In this document: in pieces, positions 23,401-36,032 of the stretch | Numbering within the stretch: the first letter of the stretch is position 1 | Layout of the letters: the number at the start of each line of letters is the position of its first letter | Assembly (NCBI GenBank): GCA_963691705.1 | Contig: OY829543.1 | Location: forward strand, 29,473,523 to 29,537,522 | DNA length: 64,000 nt | Source of the DNA: Viola odorata | Lineage: Eukaryota; Streptophyta; Magnoliopsida; Malpighiales; Violaceae | Direction of reading: 5' to 3' | Made by a program: the position numbers and the translations under genes | Notes under the pieces: generated by a model | What the model was told of the DNA's origin: nothing | The model's database searches: none | Seen by the model: the letters and a program-made list of their open reading frames with translations, nothing else

Positions 23401-26400
23401 CCCTTTTCCATAGTACTGATGCATATCTCTCCTATGTAGGTACTATGTGAGACATTCGCAAAGGAATGGAGCGCGCAGATTCGAGGACGAATCCATTTGA
23501 AGAGGGAGGAGATGATACGAGCATGAGGGCTCTCACTCGTATCCACGTGAAGACCTCAGGGATAGGCCGCGCAAGACATGAGGAATGTCGGGCCAAGTCC
23601 TCGCAAACCATGAAGACATGCGTGCACCAGGCGCGCCAACCCTATCATCCCATGAAGTCCCCACGCCTAAGCCATCCGAGGCCTTGCGATAGCTCTCCAA
23701 GCCAATCTCTTCAAGCCCGCGGTCAAAGCCTTAAGTGAAGGGTGGTTTAGGGTTATTTCATGTAATAATTCCCAAGCCTACTCTTCGCCCATGGGAGAAA
23801 AATCCTTATCTTTAGAAGTCTACAGACTTATTTTCACATCATCGCTTTGAATTACCTTTTAGTTATTTTCCAACCCTTTTCCATAGTGCTGATGCATATC
23901 TCTCCTATGTAGGTACTTTGTGTGACATTCGCAAAGGAATGGAGCGCGCAGATTCGAGAACGAACCCATTTGAAGAGGGAGTAGATGATACGAGCATGAG
24001 GGCTCTCACTCGTATCCACGTGAAAACCTCACGGATAGGCCGCGCCAGCCGTGAGGAATGCCGCGCCAAGTCCTTGCAAACCATGAAGTCATGCGCGCAC
24101 CAGGCGCGCCAACCCTAGCATCCCATGAAGTCCCCACGCCTAAGCCATCCGAGGCCTTGCGCTAGCTCTCCAAGCCAATCTCTTCAAGCCCGCGGTCAAA
24201 GCCTTAAGTGAAGGGTGGTTTAGGGTTATTTCATGTAATAATTCCCAAGCCTACTCTTCGCCCATGGGAGAAAAATCCTTGTCTTTTGAAGTCTACAGAC
24301 TTATTTTCACATCATCGCTTTGAATTACCTTTTAGTTATTTTCCAACCCTTTTCCATAGTGCTGATGCATATCTCTCCTATGTAGGTACTTTGTGTGACT
24401 TTCGCAAAGGAATGGAGCGCGCAGATTCGAGAACGAACCCATTTGAAGAGGGAGTAGATGATACGAGCATGAGGGCTCTCACTCGTATCCACGTGAAGAC
24501 CTCACGGATAGGCCGCGCCTGCCGTGAGGAATGTCGCGCCAAGTCCTCGCAAACCATGAAGTCATGCGCGCACCAGGCGCGCCAACCCTAGCATCCCATG
24601 AAGTCCCCACGCCTAAGCCATCCGAGGCCTTGCGCTAGCTCTCCAAGCCAATCTCTTCAAGCCCGCGGTCAAAGCCTTAAGTGAAGGGTGGTTTAGGGTT
24701 ATTTCATGTAATAATTCCCAAGCCTACTCTTCGCCCATGGGAGAAAATTCTTTGTCTTTTGAAGTCTACAGACTTATTTTCACATCATCGCTTTGAGTTA
24801 CCTTTCAGTTATTTTCCAACCCTTTTCCATAGTACTGATGCATATCTCTCCTATGTAGGTACTATGTGTGACATTCGCAAAGGAATGGAGCGCGCAGATT
24901 CGAGGACGAATCCATTTGAAGAGGGAGGAGATGATACGAGCATGAGGGCTCTCACTCGTATCCACGTGAAGACCTCAGGGATAGGCCGCGCAAGACATGA
25001 GGAATGTCGGGCCAAGTCCTCGCAAACCATGAAGACATGCGTGCACCAGGCGCGCCAACCCTATCATCCCATGAAGTCCCCACGCCTAAGCCATCCGAGG
25101 CCTTGCGCTAGCTCTCCAAGCCAATCTCTTCAAGCCCGCGGTCAAAGCCTTAAGTGAAGGGTGGTTTAGGGTTATTTCATGTAATAATTCCCAAGCCTAC
25201 TCTTCGCCCATGGGAGAAAATTCCTTGTCTTTTGAAGTCTACAGACTTATTTTCACATCATCGCTTTGAGTTACCTTTCAGTTATTTTCCAACCCTTTTC
25301 CATAGTACTGATGCATATCTCTCCTATGTAGGTACTATGTGAGACATTCGCAAAGGAATGGAGCGCGCAGATTCGAGGACGAATCCATTTGAAGAGGGAG
25401 GAGATGATACGAGCATGAGGGCTCTCACTCGTATCCACGTGAAGACCTCAGGGATAGGCCGCGCAAGACATGAGGAATGTCGGGCCAAGTCCTCGCAAAC
25501 CATGAAGACATGCGTGCACCAGGCGCGCCAACCCTATCATCCCATGAAGTCCCCACGCCTAAGCCATCCGAGGCCTTGCGATAGCTCTCCAAGCCAATCT
25601 CTTCAAGCCCGCGGTCAAAGCCTTAAGTGAAGGGTGGTTTAGGGTTATTTCATGTAATAATTCCCAAGCCTACTCTTCGCCCATGGGAGAAAAATCCTTG
25701 TCTTTTGAAGTCTACAGACTTATTTTCACATCATCGCTTTGAATTACCTTTTAGTTATTTTCCAACCCTTTTCCATAGTGCTGATGCATATCTCTCCTAT
25801 GTAGGTATTTTGTGTGACATTCGCAAAGGAATGGAGCACGCAGATTCGAGAACGAACCCATTTGAAGAGGGAGTAGATGATACGAGCATGAGGGCTCTCA
25901 CTCGTATCCACGTGAAGACCTCACGGATAGGCCGCGCCAGCCGTGAGGAATGTCGCGCCAAGTCCTCGCAAACCATGAAGTCATGCGCGCACCAGGCGCG
26001 CCAACCCTAGCATCCCATGAAGTCCCCACGCCTAAGCCATCCGAGGCCTTGCGCTAGCTCTCCAAGCCAATCTCTTCAAGCCCGCGGTCAAAGCCTTAAT
26101 TGAAGGGTGGTTTAGGGTTATTTCATGTAATAATTCCCAAGCCTACTCTTCGCCGATGGGAGAAAAATCCTTATCTTTTGAAGTCTACAGACTTATTTTC
26201 ACATCATCGCTTTGAATTACCTTTTAGTTATTTTCCAACCCTTTTCGATAGTGCTGATGCATATCTATCCTATGTAGGTACTTTGTGTGACATTCGCAAA
26301 GGAATGGAGCGCGCAGATTCGAGAACGAATCCAATTGAAGAGGTAGTAGATGATACGAGCATGAGGGCTCTCACTCGTATCCACGTGAAAACCTCACGGA

Positions 26401-29400
26401 TAGGCCGCGCTAGCCGTGAGGAATGCCGCGCCAAGTCCTTGCAAACCATGAAGTCATGCGCGCACCAGGCGCGCCAACCCTAGCATCCCATGAAGTCCCC
26501 ACGCCTAAGCCATCCGAGGCCTTGCGCTAGCTCTCCAAGCCAATCTCTTCAAGCCCGCGGTCAAAGCCTTAAGTGAAGGGTGGTTTAGGGTTATTTCATG
26601 TAATAATTCCCAAGCCTACTCTTCGCCCATGGGAGAAAATTCCTTGTCTTTTGAAGTCTACAGACTTATTTTCACATCATCGCTTTGAGTTACCTTTCAG
26701 TTATTTTCCAACCCTTTTCCAAAGTACTGATGCATATCTCTCCTATGTAGGTACTATGTGTGACATTCGCAAAGGAATGGAGCGCGCAGATTCGAGGACG
26801 AATCCATTTGAAGAGGGAGGAGATGATACGAGCATGAGGGCTCTCACTCGTATCCACGTGAAGACCTCACGGATAGGCCGCGCCAGCCGTGAGGAATGTC
26901 GCGCCAAGTCCTCGCAAACCATGAAGTCATGCGCGCACCAGGCGCGCCAACCCTATCATCCCATGAAGTCCCCACGCCTATGCCATCCGAGGCCTTGCGC
27001 TAGCTCTCCAAGCCAATCTCTTCAAGCCCGCGGTCAAAGCCTTAAGTGAAGGGTGGTTTAGGGTTATTTCATGTAATAATTCCCAAGCCTACTCTTCGCC
27101 CATGGGAGAAAATTCCTTGTCTTTTGAAGTCTACAGACTTATTTTCACATCATCGCTTTGAGTTACCTTTCAGTTATTTTCCAACCCTTTTCCATAGTAC
27201 TGATGCATATCTCTCCTATGTAGGTACTATGTGAGACATTCGCAAAGGAATGGAGCGCGCAGATTCGAGGACGAATCCATTTGAAGAGGGAGGAGATGAT
27301 ACGAGCATGAGGGCTCTCACTCGTATCCACGTGAAGACCTCAGGGATAGGCCGCGCAAGACATGAGGAATGTCGGGCCAAGTCCTCGCAAACCATGAAGA
27401 CATGCGTGCACCAGGCGCGCCAACCCTATCATCCCATGAAGTCCCCACGCCTAAGCCATCCGAGGCCTTGCGATAGCTCTCCAAGCCAATCTCTTCAAGC
27501 CCGCGGTCAAAGCCTTAAGTGAAGGGTGGTTTAGGGTTATTTCATGTAATAATTCCCAAGCCTACTCTTCGCCCATGGGAGAAAAATCCTTATCTTTAGA
27601 AGTCTACAGACTTATTTTCACATCATCGCTTTGAATTACCTTTTAGTTATTTTCCAACCCTTTTCCATAGTGCTGATGCATATCTCTCCTATGTAGGTAC
27701 TTTGTGTGACATTCGCAAAGGAATGGAGCGCGCAGATTCGAGAACGAACCCATTTGAAGAGGGAGTAGATGATACGAGCATGAGGGCTCTCACTCGTATC
27801 CACGTGAAAACCTCACGGATAGGCCGCGCCAGCCGTGAGGAATGCCGCGCCAAGTCCTTGCAAACCATGAAGTCATGCGCGCACCAGGCGCGCCAACCCT
27901 AGCATCCCATGAAGTCCCCACGCCTAAGCCATCCGAGGCCTTGCGCTAGCTCTCCAAGCCAATCTCTTCAAGCCCGCGGTCAAAGCCTTAAGTGAAGGGT
28001 GGTTTAGGGTTATTTCATGTAATAATTCCCAAGCCTACTCTTCGTCCATGGGAGAAAAATCCTTGTCTTTTGAAGTCTACAGACTTATTTTCACATCATC
28101 GCTTTGAATTACCTTTTAGTTATTTTCCAACCCTTTTCCATAGTGCTGATGCATATCTCTCCTATGTAGGTACTTTGTGTGACTTTCGCAAAGGAATGGA
28201 GCGCGCAGATTCGAGAACGAACCCATTTGAAGAGGGAGTAGATGATACGAGCATGAGGGCTCTCACTCGTATCCACGTGAAGACCTCACGGATAGGCCGC
28301 GCCTGCCGTGAGGAATGTCGCGCCAAGTCCTCGCAAACCATGAAGTCATGCGCGCACCAGGCGCGCCAACCCTAGCATCCCATGAAGTCCCCACGCCTAA
28401 GCCATCCGAGGCCTTGCGCTAGCTCTCCAAGCCAATCTCTTCAAGCCCGCGGTCAAAGCCTTAAGTGAAGGGTGGTTTAGGGTTATTTCATGTAATAATT
28501 CCCAAGCCTACTCTTCGCCCATGGGAGAAAATTCTTTGTCTTTTGAAGTCTACAGACTTATTTTCACATCATCGCTTTGAGTTACCTTTCAGTTATTTTC
28601 CAACCCTTTTCCATAGTACTGATGCATATCTCTCCTATGTAGGTACTATGTGTGACATTCGCAAAGGAATGGAGCGCGCAGATTCGAGGACGAATCCATT
28701 TGAAGAGGGAGGAGATGATACGAGCATGAGGGCTCTCACTCGTATCCACGTGAAGACCTCAGGGATAGGCCGCGCAAGACATGAGGAATGTCGGGCCAAG
28801 TCCTCGCAAACCATGAAGACATGCGTGCACCAGGCGCGCCAACCCTATCATCCCATGAAGTCCCCACGCCTAAGCCATCCGAGGCCTTGCGCTAGCTCTC
28901 CAAGCCAATCTCTTCAAGCCCGCGGTCAAAGCCTTAAGTGAAGGGTGGTTTAGGGTTATTTCATGTAATAATTCCCAAGCCTACTCTTCGCCCATGGGAG
29001 AAAATTCCTTGTCTTTTGAAGTCTACAGACTTATTTTCACATCATCGCTTTGAGTTACCTTTCAGTTATTTTCCAACCCTTTTCCATAGTACTGATGCAT
29101 ATCTCTCCTATGTAGGTACTATGTGAGACATTCGCAAAGGAATGGAGCGCGCAGATTCGAGGACGAATCCATTTGAAGAGGGAGGAGATGATACGAGCAT
29201 GAGGGCTCTCACTCGTATCCACGTGAAGACCTCAGGGATAGGCCGCGCAAGACATGAGGAATGTCGGGCCAAGTCCTCGCAAACCATGAAGACATGCGTG
29301 CACCAGGCGCGCCAACCCTATCATCCCATGAAGTCCCCACGCCTAAGCCATCCGAGGCCTTGCGATAGCTCTCCAACCCAATCTCTTCAAGCCCGCGGTC

Positions 29401-30829
29401 AAAGCCTTAAGTGAAGGGTGGTTTAGGGTTATTTCATGTAATAATTCCCAAGCCTACTCTTCGCCCATGGGAGAAAAATCCTTGTCTTTTGAAGTCTACA
29501 GACTTATTTTCACATCATCGCTTTGAATTACCTTTTAGTTATTTTCCAACCCTTTTCCATAGTGCTGATGCATATCTCTCCTATGTAGGTATTTTGTGTG
29601 ACATTCGCAAAGGAATGGAGCACGCAGATTCGAGAACGAACCCATTTGAAGAGGGAGTAGATGATACGAGCATGAGGGCTCTCACTCGTATCCACGTGAA
29701 GACCTCACGGATAGGCCGCGCCAGCCGTGAGGAATGTCGCGCCAAGTCCTCGCAAACCATGAAGTCATGCGCGCACCAGGCGCGCCAACCCTAGCATCCC
29801 ATGAAGTCCCCACGCCTAAGCCATCCGAGGCCTTGCGCTAGCTCTCCAAGCCAATCTCTTCAAGCCCGCGGTCAAAGCCTTAATTGAAGGGTGGTTTAGG
29901 GTTATTTCATGTAATAATTCCCAAGCCTACTCTTCGCCGATGGGAGAAAAATCCTTATCTTTTGAAGTCTACAGACTTATTTTCACATCATCGCTTTGAA
30001 TTACCTTTTAGTTATTTTCCAACCCTTTTCGATAGTGCTGATGCATATCTATCCTATGTAGGTACTTTGTGTGACATTCGCAAAGGAATGGAGCGCGCAG
30101 ATTCGAGAACGAATCCAATTGAAGAGGTAGTAGATGATACGAGCATGAGGGCTCTCACTCGTATCCACGTGAAAACCTCACGGATAGGCCGCGCTAGCCG
30201 TGAGGAATGCCGCGCCAAGTCCTTGCAAACCATGAAGTCATGCGCGCACCAGGCGCGCCAACCCTAGCATCCCATGAAGTCCCCACGCCTAAGCCATCCG
30301 AGGCCTTGCGCTAGCTCTCCAAGCCAATCTCTTCAAGCCCGCGGTCAAAGCCTTAAGTGAAGGGTGGTTTAGTGTTATTTCTTGTAATAATTCCCAAGCC
30401 TACTCTTCGCCCATGGGAGAAAAATCCTTGTCTTTTGAAGTCTACAGACTTATTTTCACATCATCGCTTTGAATTACCTTTTAGTTATTTTCCAACCCTT
30501 TTCCATAGTGCTGATGCATATCTCTCCTATGTAGGTACTTTGTGTGACTTTCGCAAAGGAATGGAGCGCGCAGATTCGAGAACGAACCCATTTGAAGAGG
30601 GAGTAGATGATACGAGCATGAGGGCTCTCACTCGTATCCACGTGAAGACCTCACGGATAGGCCGCGCCAGCCGTGAGGAATGTCGCGCCAAGTCCTCGCA
30701 AACCATGAAGTCATGCGCGCACCAGGCGCGCCAACCCTAGCATCCCATGAAGTCCCCACGCCTAAGCCATCCGAGGCCTTGCGCTAGCTCTCCAAGCCAA
30801 TCTCTTCAAGCCCGCGGTGAAAGCCTTAA
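20424..30829 (+). repeat. Eight-monomer higher-order repeat, three copies
   Basis: The full unit B-H-I-J-B-C-D-A' is at 23262-27045 (3784 bp). The copy at 20424-23261 is two monomers shorter. Its last monomer (22789-23261) begins as class C and ends like class A' (CCCTATCATCC instead of CCCTAGCATCC), which is what a crossover between C and A' deleting about 946 bp would give. The copy at 27046-30829 has I2 in the last position because it runs into the second ten-monomer block. All three I copies share GCCTGCCGTGAGG. Confidence 0.8.
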
Positions 30830-33800
30830 GTGAAGGGTGGTTTAGGGTTATTTCATGTAATAATTCCCAAGCCTACTCTTCGCCCATGGGAGAAAATTCC
30901 TTGTCTTTTGAAGTCTACAGACTTATTTTCACATCATCGCTTTGAGTTACCTTTCAGTTATTTTCCAACCCTTTTCCAAAGTACTGATGCATATCTCTCC
31001 TATGTAGGTACTATGTGTGACATTCGCAAAGGAATGGAGCGCGCAGATTCGAGGACGAATCCATTTGAAGAGGGAGGAGATGATACGAGCATGAGGGCTC
31101 TCACTCGTATCCACGTGAAGACCTCAGGGATAGGCCGCGCAAGACATGAGGAATGTCGGGCCAAGTCCTCGCAAACCATGAAGACATGCGTGCACCAGGC
31201 GCGCCAACCCTATCATCCCATGAAGTCCCCACGCCTAAGCCATCCGAGGCCTTGCGCTAGCTCTCCAAGCCAATCTCTTCAAGCCCGCGGTCAAAGCCTT
31301 AAGTGAAGGGTGGTTTAGGGTTATTTCATGTAATAATTCCCAAGCCTACTCTTCGCCCATGGGAGAAAATTCCTTGTCTTTAGAAGTCTACAGACTTATT
31401 TTCACATCATCGCTTTGAGTTACCTTTCAGTTATTTTCCAACCCTTTTCCATAGTGCTGATGCATATTTATCCTATGTAGGTATTTTGTGTGACATTCGC
31501 AAAGGAATGGAGCACGCAGATTCGAGAACGAACCCATTTGAAGAGGGAGTAGATGATACGAGCATGAGGGCTCTCACTCGTATCCACGTGAAGACCTCAC
31601 GGATAGGCCGCGCCAGCCGTGAGGAATGTCGCGCCAAGTCCTCGCAAACCATGAAGTCATGCGCGCACCAGGCGCGCCAACCCTAGCATCCCATGAAGTC
31701 CCCACGCCTAAGCCATCCGAGGCCTTGCGCTAGCTCTCCAAGCCAATCTCTTCAAGCCCGCGGTCAAAGCCTTAATTGAAGGGTGGTTTAGGGTTATTTC
31801 ATGTAATAATTCCCAAGCCTACTCTTCGCCGATGGGAGAAAAATCCTTATCTTTTGAAGTCTACAGACTTATTTTCACATCATCGCTTTGAATTACCTTT
31901 CAGTTATTTTCCAACCCTTTTCCATAGTGCTGATGCATATCTATCCTATGTAGGTACTTTGTGTGACATTCGCAAAGGAATGGAGCGCGCAGATTCGAGA
32001 ACGAATCCAATTGAAGAGGTAGTAGATGATACGAGCATGAGGGCTCTCACTCGTATCCACGTGACAACCTCACGGATAGGCCGCGCTAGCCGTGAGGAAT
32101 GCCGCGCCAAGTCCTTGCAAACCATGAAGTCATGCGCGCACCAGGCGCGCCAACCCTAGCATCCCATGAAGTCCCCACGCCTAAGCCATCCGAGGCCTTG
32201 CGCTAGCTCTCCAAGCCAATCTCTTCAAGCCCGCGGTCAAAGCCTTAAGTGAAGGGTGGTTTAGGGTTATTTCATGTAATAATTCCCAAGCCTACTCTTC
32301 GCCCATGGGAGAAAATTCCTTGTCTTTTGAAGTCTACAGACTTATTTTCACATCATCGCTTTGAGTTACCTTTCAGTTATTTTCCAACCCTTTTCCAAAG
32401 TACTGATGCATATCTCTCCTATGTAGGTACTATGTGTGACATTCGCAAAGGAATGGAGCGCGCAGATTCGAGGACGAATCCATTTGAAGAGGGAGGAGAT
32501 GATACGAGCATGAGGGCTCTCACTCGTATCCACGTGAAGACCTCAGGGATAGGCCGCGCAAGACATGAGGAATGTCGGGCCAAGTCCTCGCAAACCATGA
32601 AGACATGCGTGCACCAGGCGCGCCAACCCTATCATCCCATGAAGTCCCCACGCCTAAGCCATCCGAGGCCTTGCGCTAGCTCTCCAAGCCAATCTCTTCA
32701 AGCCCGCGGTCAAAGCCTTAATTGAAGAGTGGTTTAGGGTTATTTCATGTAATAATTCCCAAGCCTACTCTTCGCCCATGGGAGAAAAATCCTTATCTTT
32801 AGAAGTCTACAGACTTATTTTCACATCATCGCTTTGAATTATCTTTTAGTTATTTTCCAACCCTTTTCGATAGTGCTGATGCATATCTATCCTATGTAGG
32901 TACTTTGTGTGACATTCGCAAAGGAATGGAGCGCGCAGATTCGAGAACGAATCCAATTGAAGAGGTAGTAGATGATACGAGCATGAGGGCTCTCACTCGT
33001 ATCCACGTGAAAACCTCACGGATAGGCCGCGCTAGCCGTGAGGAATGCCGCGAGAAGTCCTTGCAAACCATGAAGTCATGCGCGCACCAGGCGCGCCAAC
33101 CCTAGCATCCCATGAAGTCCCCACGCCTAAGCCATCCGAGGCCTTGCGCTAGCTCTCCAAGCCAATCTCTTCAAGCCCGCGGTCAAAGCCTTAAGTGAAG
33201 GGTGGTTTAGGGTTATTTCATGTAATAATTCCCAAGCCTACTCTTCGCCCATGGGAGAAAATTCCTTGTCTTTTGAAGTCTACAGACTTATTTTCACATC
33301 ATCGCTTTGAGTTACCTTTCAGTTATTTTCCAACCCTTTTCCATAGTACTGATGCATATCTCTCCTATGTAGGTACTATGTGAGACATTCGCAAAGGAAT
33401 GGAGCGCGCAGATTCGAGGACGAATCCATTTGAAGAGGGAGGAGATGATACGAGCATGAGGGCTCTCACTCGTATCCACGTGAAGACCTCAGGGATAGGC
33501 CGCGCAAGACATGAGGAATGTCGGGCCAAGTCCTCGCAAACCATGAAGACATACGTGCACCAGGCGCGCCAACCCAATCATCCCATGAAGTCCCCACGCC
33601 TAAGCCATCCGAGGCCTTGCGCTAGCTCTCCAAGCCAATCTCTTCAAGCCCGCGGTCAAAGCCTTAAGTGAAGGGTGGTTTAGGGTTATTTCATGTAATA
33701 ATTCCCAAGCCTACTCTTCGCCCATGGGAGAAAAATCCTTGTCTTTTGAAGTCTACAGACTTATTTTCACATCATCGCTTTGAATTACCTTTTAGTTATT

Positions 33801-34613
33801 TTCCAACCCTTTTCCATAGTGCTGATGCATATCTCTCCTATGTAGGTACTTTGTGTGACTTTCGCAAAGGAATGGAGCGCGCAGATTCGAGAACGAACCC
33901 ATTTGAAGAGGGAGTAGATGATACGAGCATGAGGGCTCTCACTCGTATCCACGTGAAGACCTCACGGATAGGCCGCGCCAGCCGTGAGGAATGTCGCGCC
34001 AAGTCCTCGCAAACCATGAAGTCATGCACGCACCAGGCGCGCCAACCCTAGCATCCCATGAAGTCCCCACGCCTAAGCCATCCGAGGCCTTGCGCTAGCT
34101 CTCCAAGCCAATCTCTTCAAGCCCGCGGTCAAAGCCTTAAGTGAAGGGTGGTTTAGGGTTATTTCATGTAATAATTCCCAAGCCTACTCTTCGCCCATGG
34201 GAGAAAATTCTTTGTCTTTTGAAGTCTACAGACTTATTTTCACATCATCGCTTTGAGTTACCTTTCAGTTATTTTCCAACCCTTTTCCATAGTACTGATG
34301 CATATCTCTCCTATGTAGGTACTATGTGTGACATTCGCAAAGGAATGGAGCGCGCAGATTCGAGGACGAATCCATTTGAAGAGGGAGGAGATGATACGAG
34401 CATGAGGGCTCTCACTCGTATCCACGTGAAAACCTCACGGATAGGCCGCGCTAGCCGTGAGGAATGCCGCGAGAAGTCCTTGCAAACCATGAAGTCATGC
34501 GCGCACCAGGCGCGCCAACCCTAGCATCCCATGAAGTCCCCACGCCTAAGCCATCCGAGGCCTTGCGCTAGCTCTCCAAGCCAATCTCTTCAAGCCCGCG
34601 GTCAAAGCCTTAA
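29884..34613 (+). repeat. Ten-monomer block, second copy
   Basis: D-I2-A-C'-D'-A-E-F-I-J/E repeats the block at 12856 exactly 17,028 bp (36 monomers) away and shares its rare markers. The tenth monomer (34141-34613) is class J up to 34388 and class E from 34431, so the copy ends in an exchange point between 34389 and 34430. Private changes include GCGGTGAAAGCC near 30817, GTGACAACC near 32062 and TTGAAGAGTGG near 32724. Confidence 0.8.
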
Positions 34614-36032
34614 GTGAAGGGTGGTTTAGGGTTATTTCATGTAATAATTCCCAAGCCTACTCTTCGCCCATGGGAGAAAATTCCTTGTCTTTTGAAGTCT
34701 ACAGACTTATTTTCACATCATCGCTTTGAGTTACCTTTCAGTTATTTTCCAACCCTTTTCCATAGTACTGATGCATATCTCTCCTATGTAGGTACTATGT
34801 GAGACATTCGCAAAGGAATGGAGCGCGCAGATTCGAGGACGAATCCATTTGAAGAGGGAGGAGATGATACGAGCATGAGGGCTCTCACTCGTATCCACGT
34901 GAAGACCTCAGGGATAGGCCGCGCAAGACATGAGGAATGTCGGGCCAAGTCCTCGCAAACCATGAAGACATACGTGCACCAGGCGCGCCAACCCAATCAT
35001 CCCATGAAGTCCCCACGCCTAAGCCATCCGAGGCCTTGCGCTAGCTCTCCAAGCCAATCTCTTCAAGCCCGCGGTCAAAGCCTTAAGTGAAGGGTGGTTT
35101 AGGGTTATTTCATGTAATAATTCCCAAGCCTACTCTTCGCCCATGGGAGAAAAATCCTTGTCTTTTGAAGTCTACAGACTTATTTTCACATCATCGCTTT
35201 GAATTACCTTTTAGTTATTTTCCAACCCTTTTCCATAGTGCTGATGCATATCTCTCCTATGTAGGTACTTTGTGTGACTTTCGCAAAGGAATGGAGCGCG
35301 CAGATTCGAGAACGAACCCATTTGAAGAGGGAGTAGATGATACGAGCATGAGGGCTCTCACTCGTATCCACGTGAAGACCTCACGGATAGGCCGCGCCAG
35401 CCGTGAGGAATGTCGCGCCAAGTCCTCGCAAACCATGAAGTCATGCACGCACCAGGCGCGCCAACCCTAGCATCCCATGAAGTCCCCACGCCTAAGCCAT
35501 CCGAGGCCTTGCGCTAGCTCTCCAAGCCAATCTCTTCAAGCCCGCGGTCAAAGCCTTAAGTGAAGGGTGGTTTAGGGTTATTTCATGTAATAATTCCCAA
35601 GCCTACTCTTCGCCCATGGGAGAAAATTCTTTGTCTTTTGAAGTCTACAGACTTATTTTCACATCATCGCTTTGAGTTACCTTTCAGTTATTTTCCAACC
35701 CTTTTCCATAGTACTGATGCATATCTCTCCTATGTAGGTACTATGTGAGACATTCGCAAAGGAATGGAGCGCGCAGATTCGAGGACGAATCCATTTGAAG
35801 AGGGAGGAGATGATACGAGCATGAGGGCTCTCACTCGTATCCACGTGAAGACCTCAGGGATAGGCCGCGCAAGACATGAGGAATGTCGGGCCAAGTCCTC
35901 GCAAACCATGAAGACATACGTGCACCAGGCGCGCCAACCCAATCATCCCATGAAGTCCCCACGCCTAAGCCATCCGAGGCCTTGCGATAGCTCTCCAAGC
36001 CAATCTCTTCAAGCCCGCGGTCAAAGCCTTAA
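33195..36032 (+). repeat. Three-monomer local duplication F-I-J/E and F-I-F'
   Basis: F and I monomers at 33195 and 33668 are repeated at 34614 and 35087, both I copies with ATGCACGCACC, at a 1419-bp offset. The J/E hybrid between them links J back to the E-F junction. This is the order expected if a crossover between J and E duplicated three monomers. It overlaps the end of the ten-monomer block. Confidence 0.75.
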
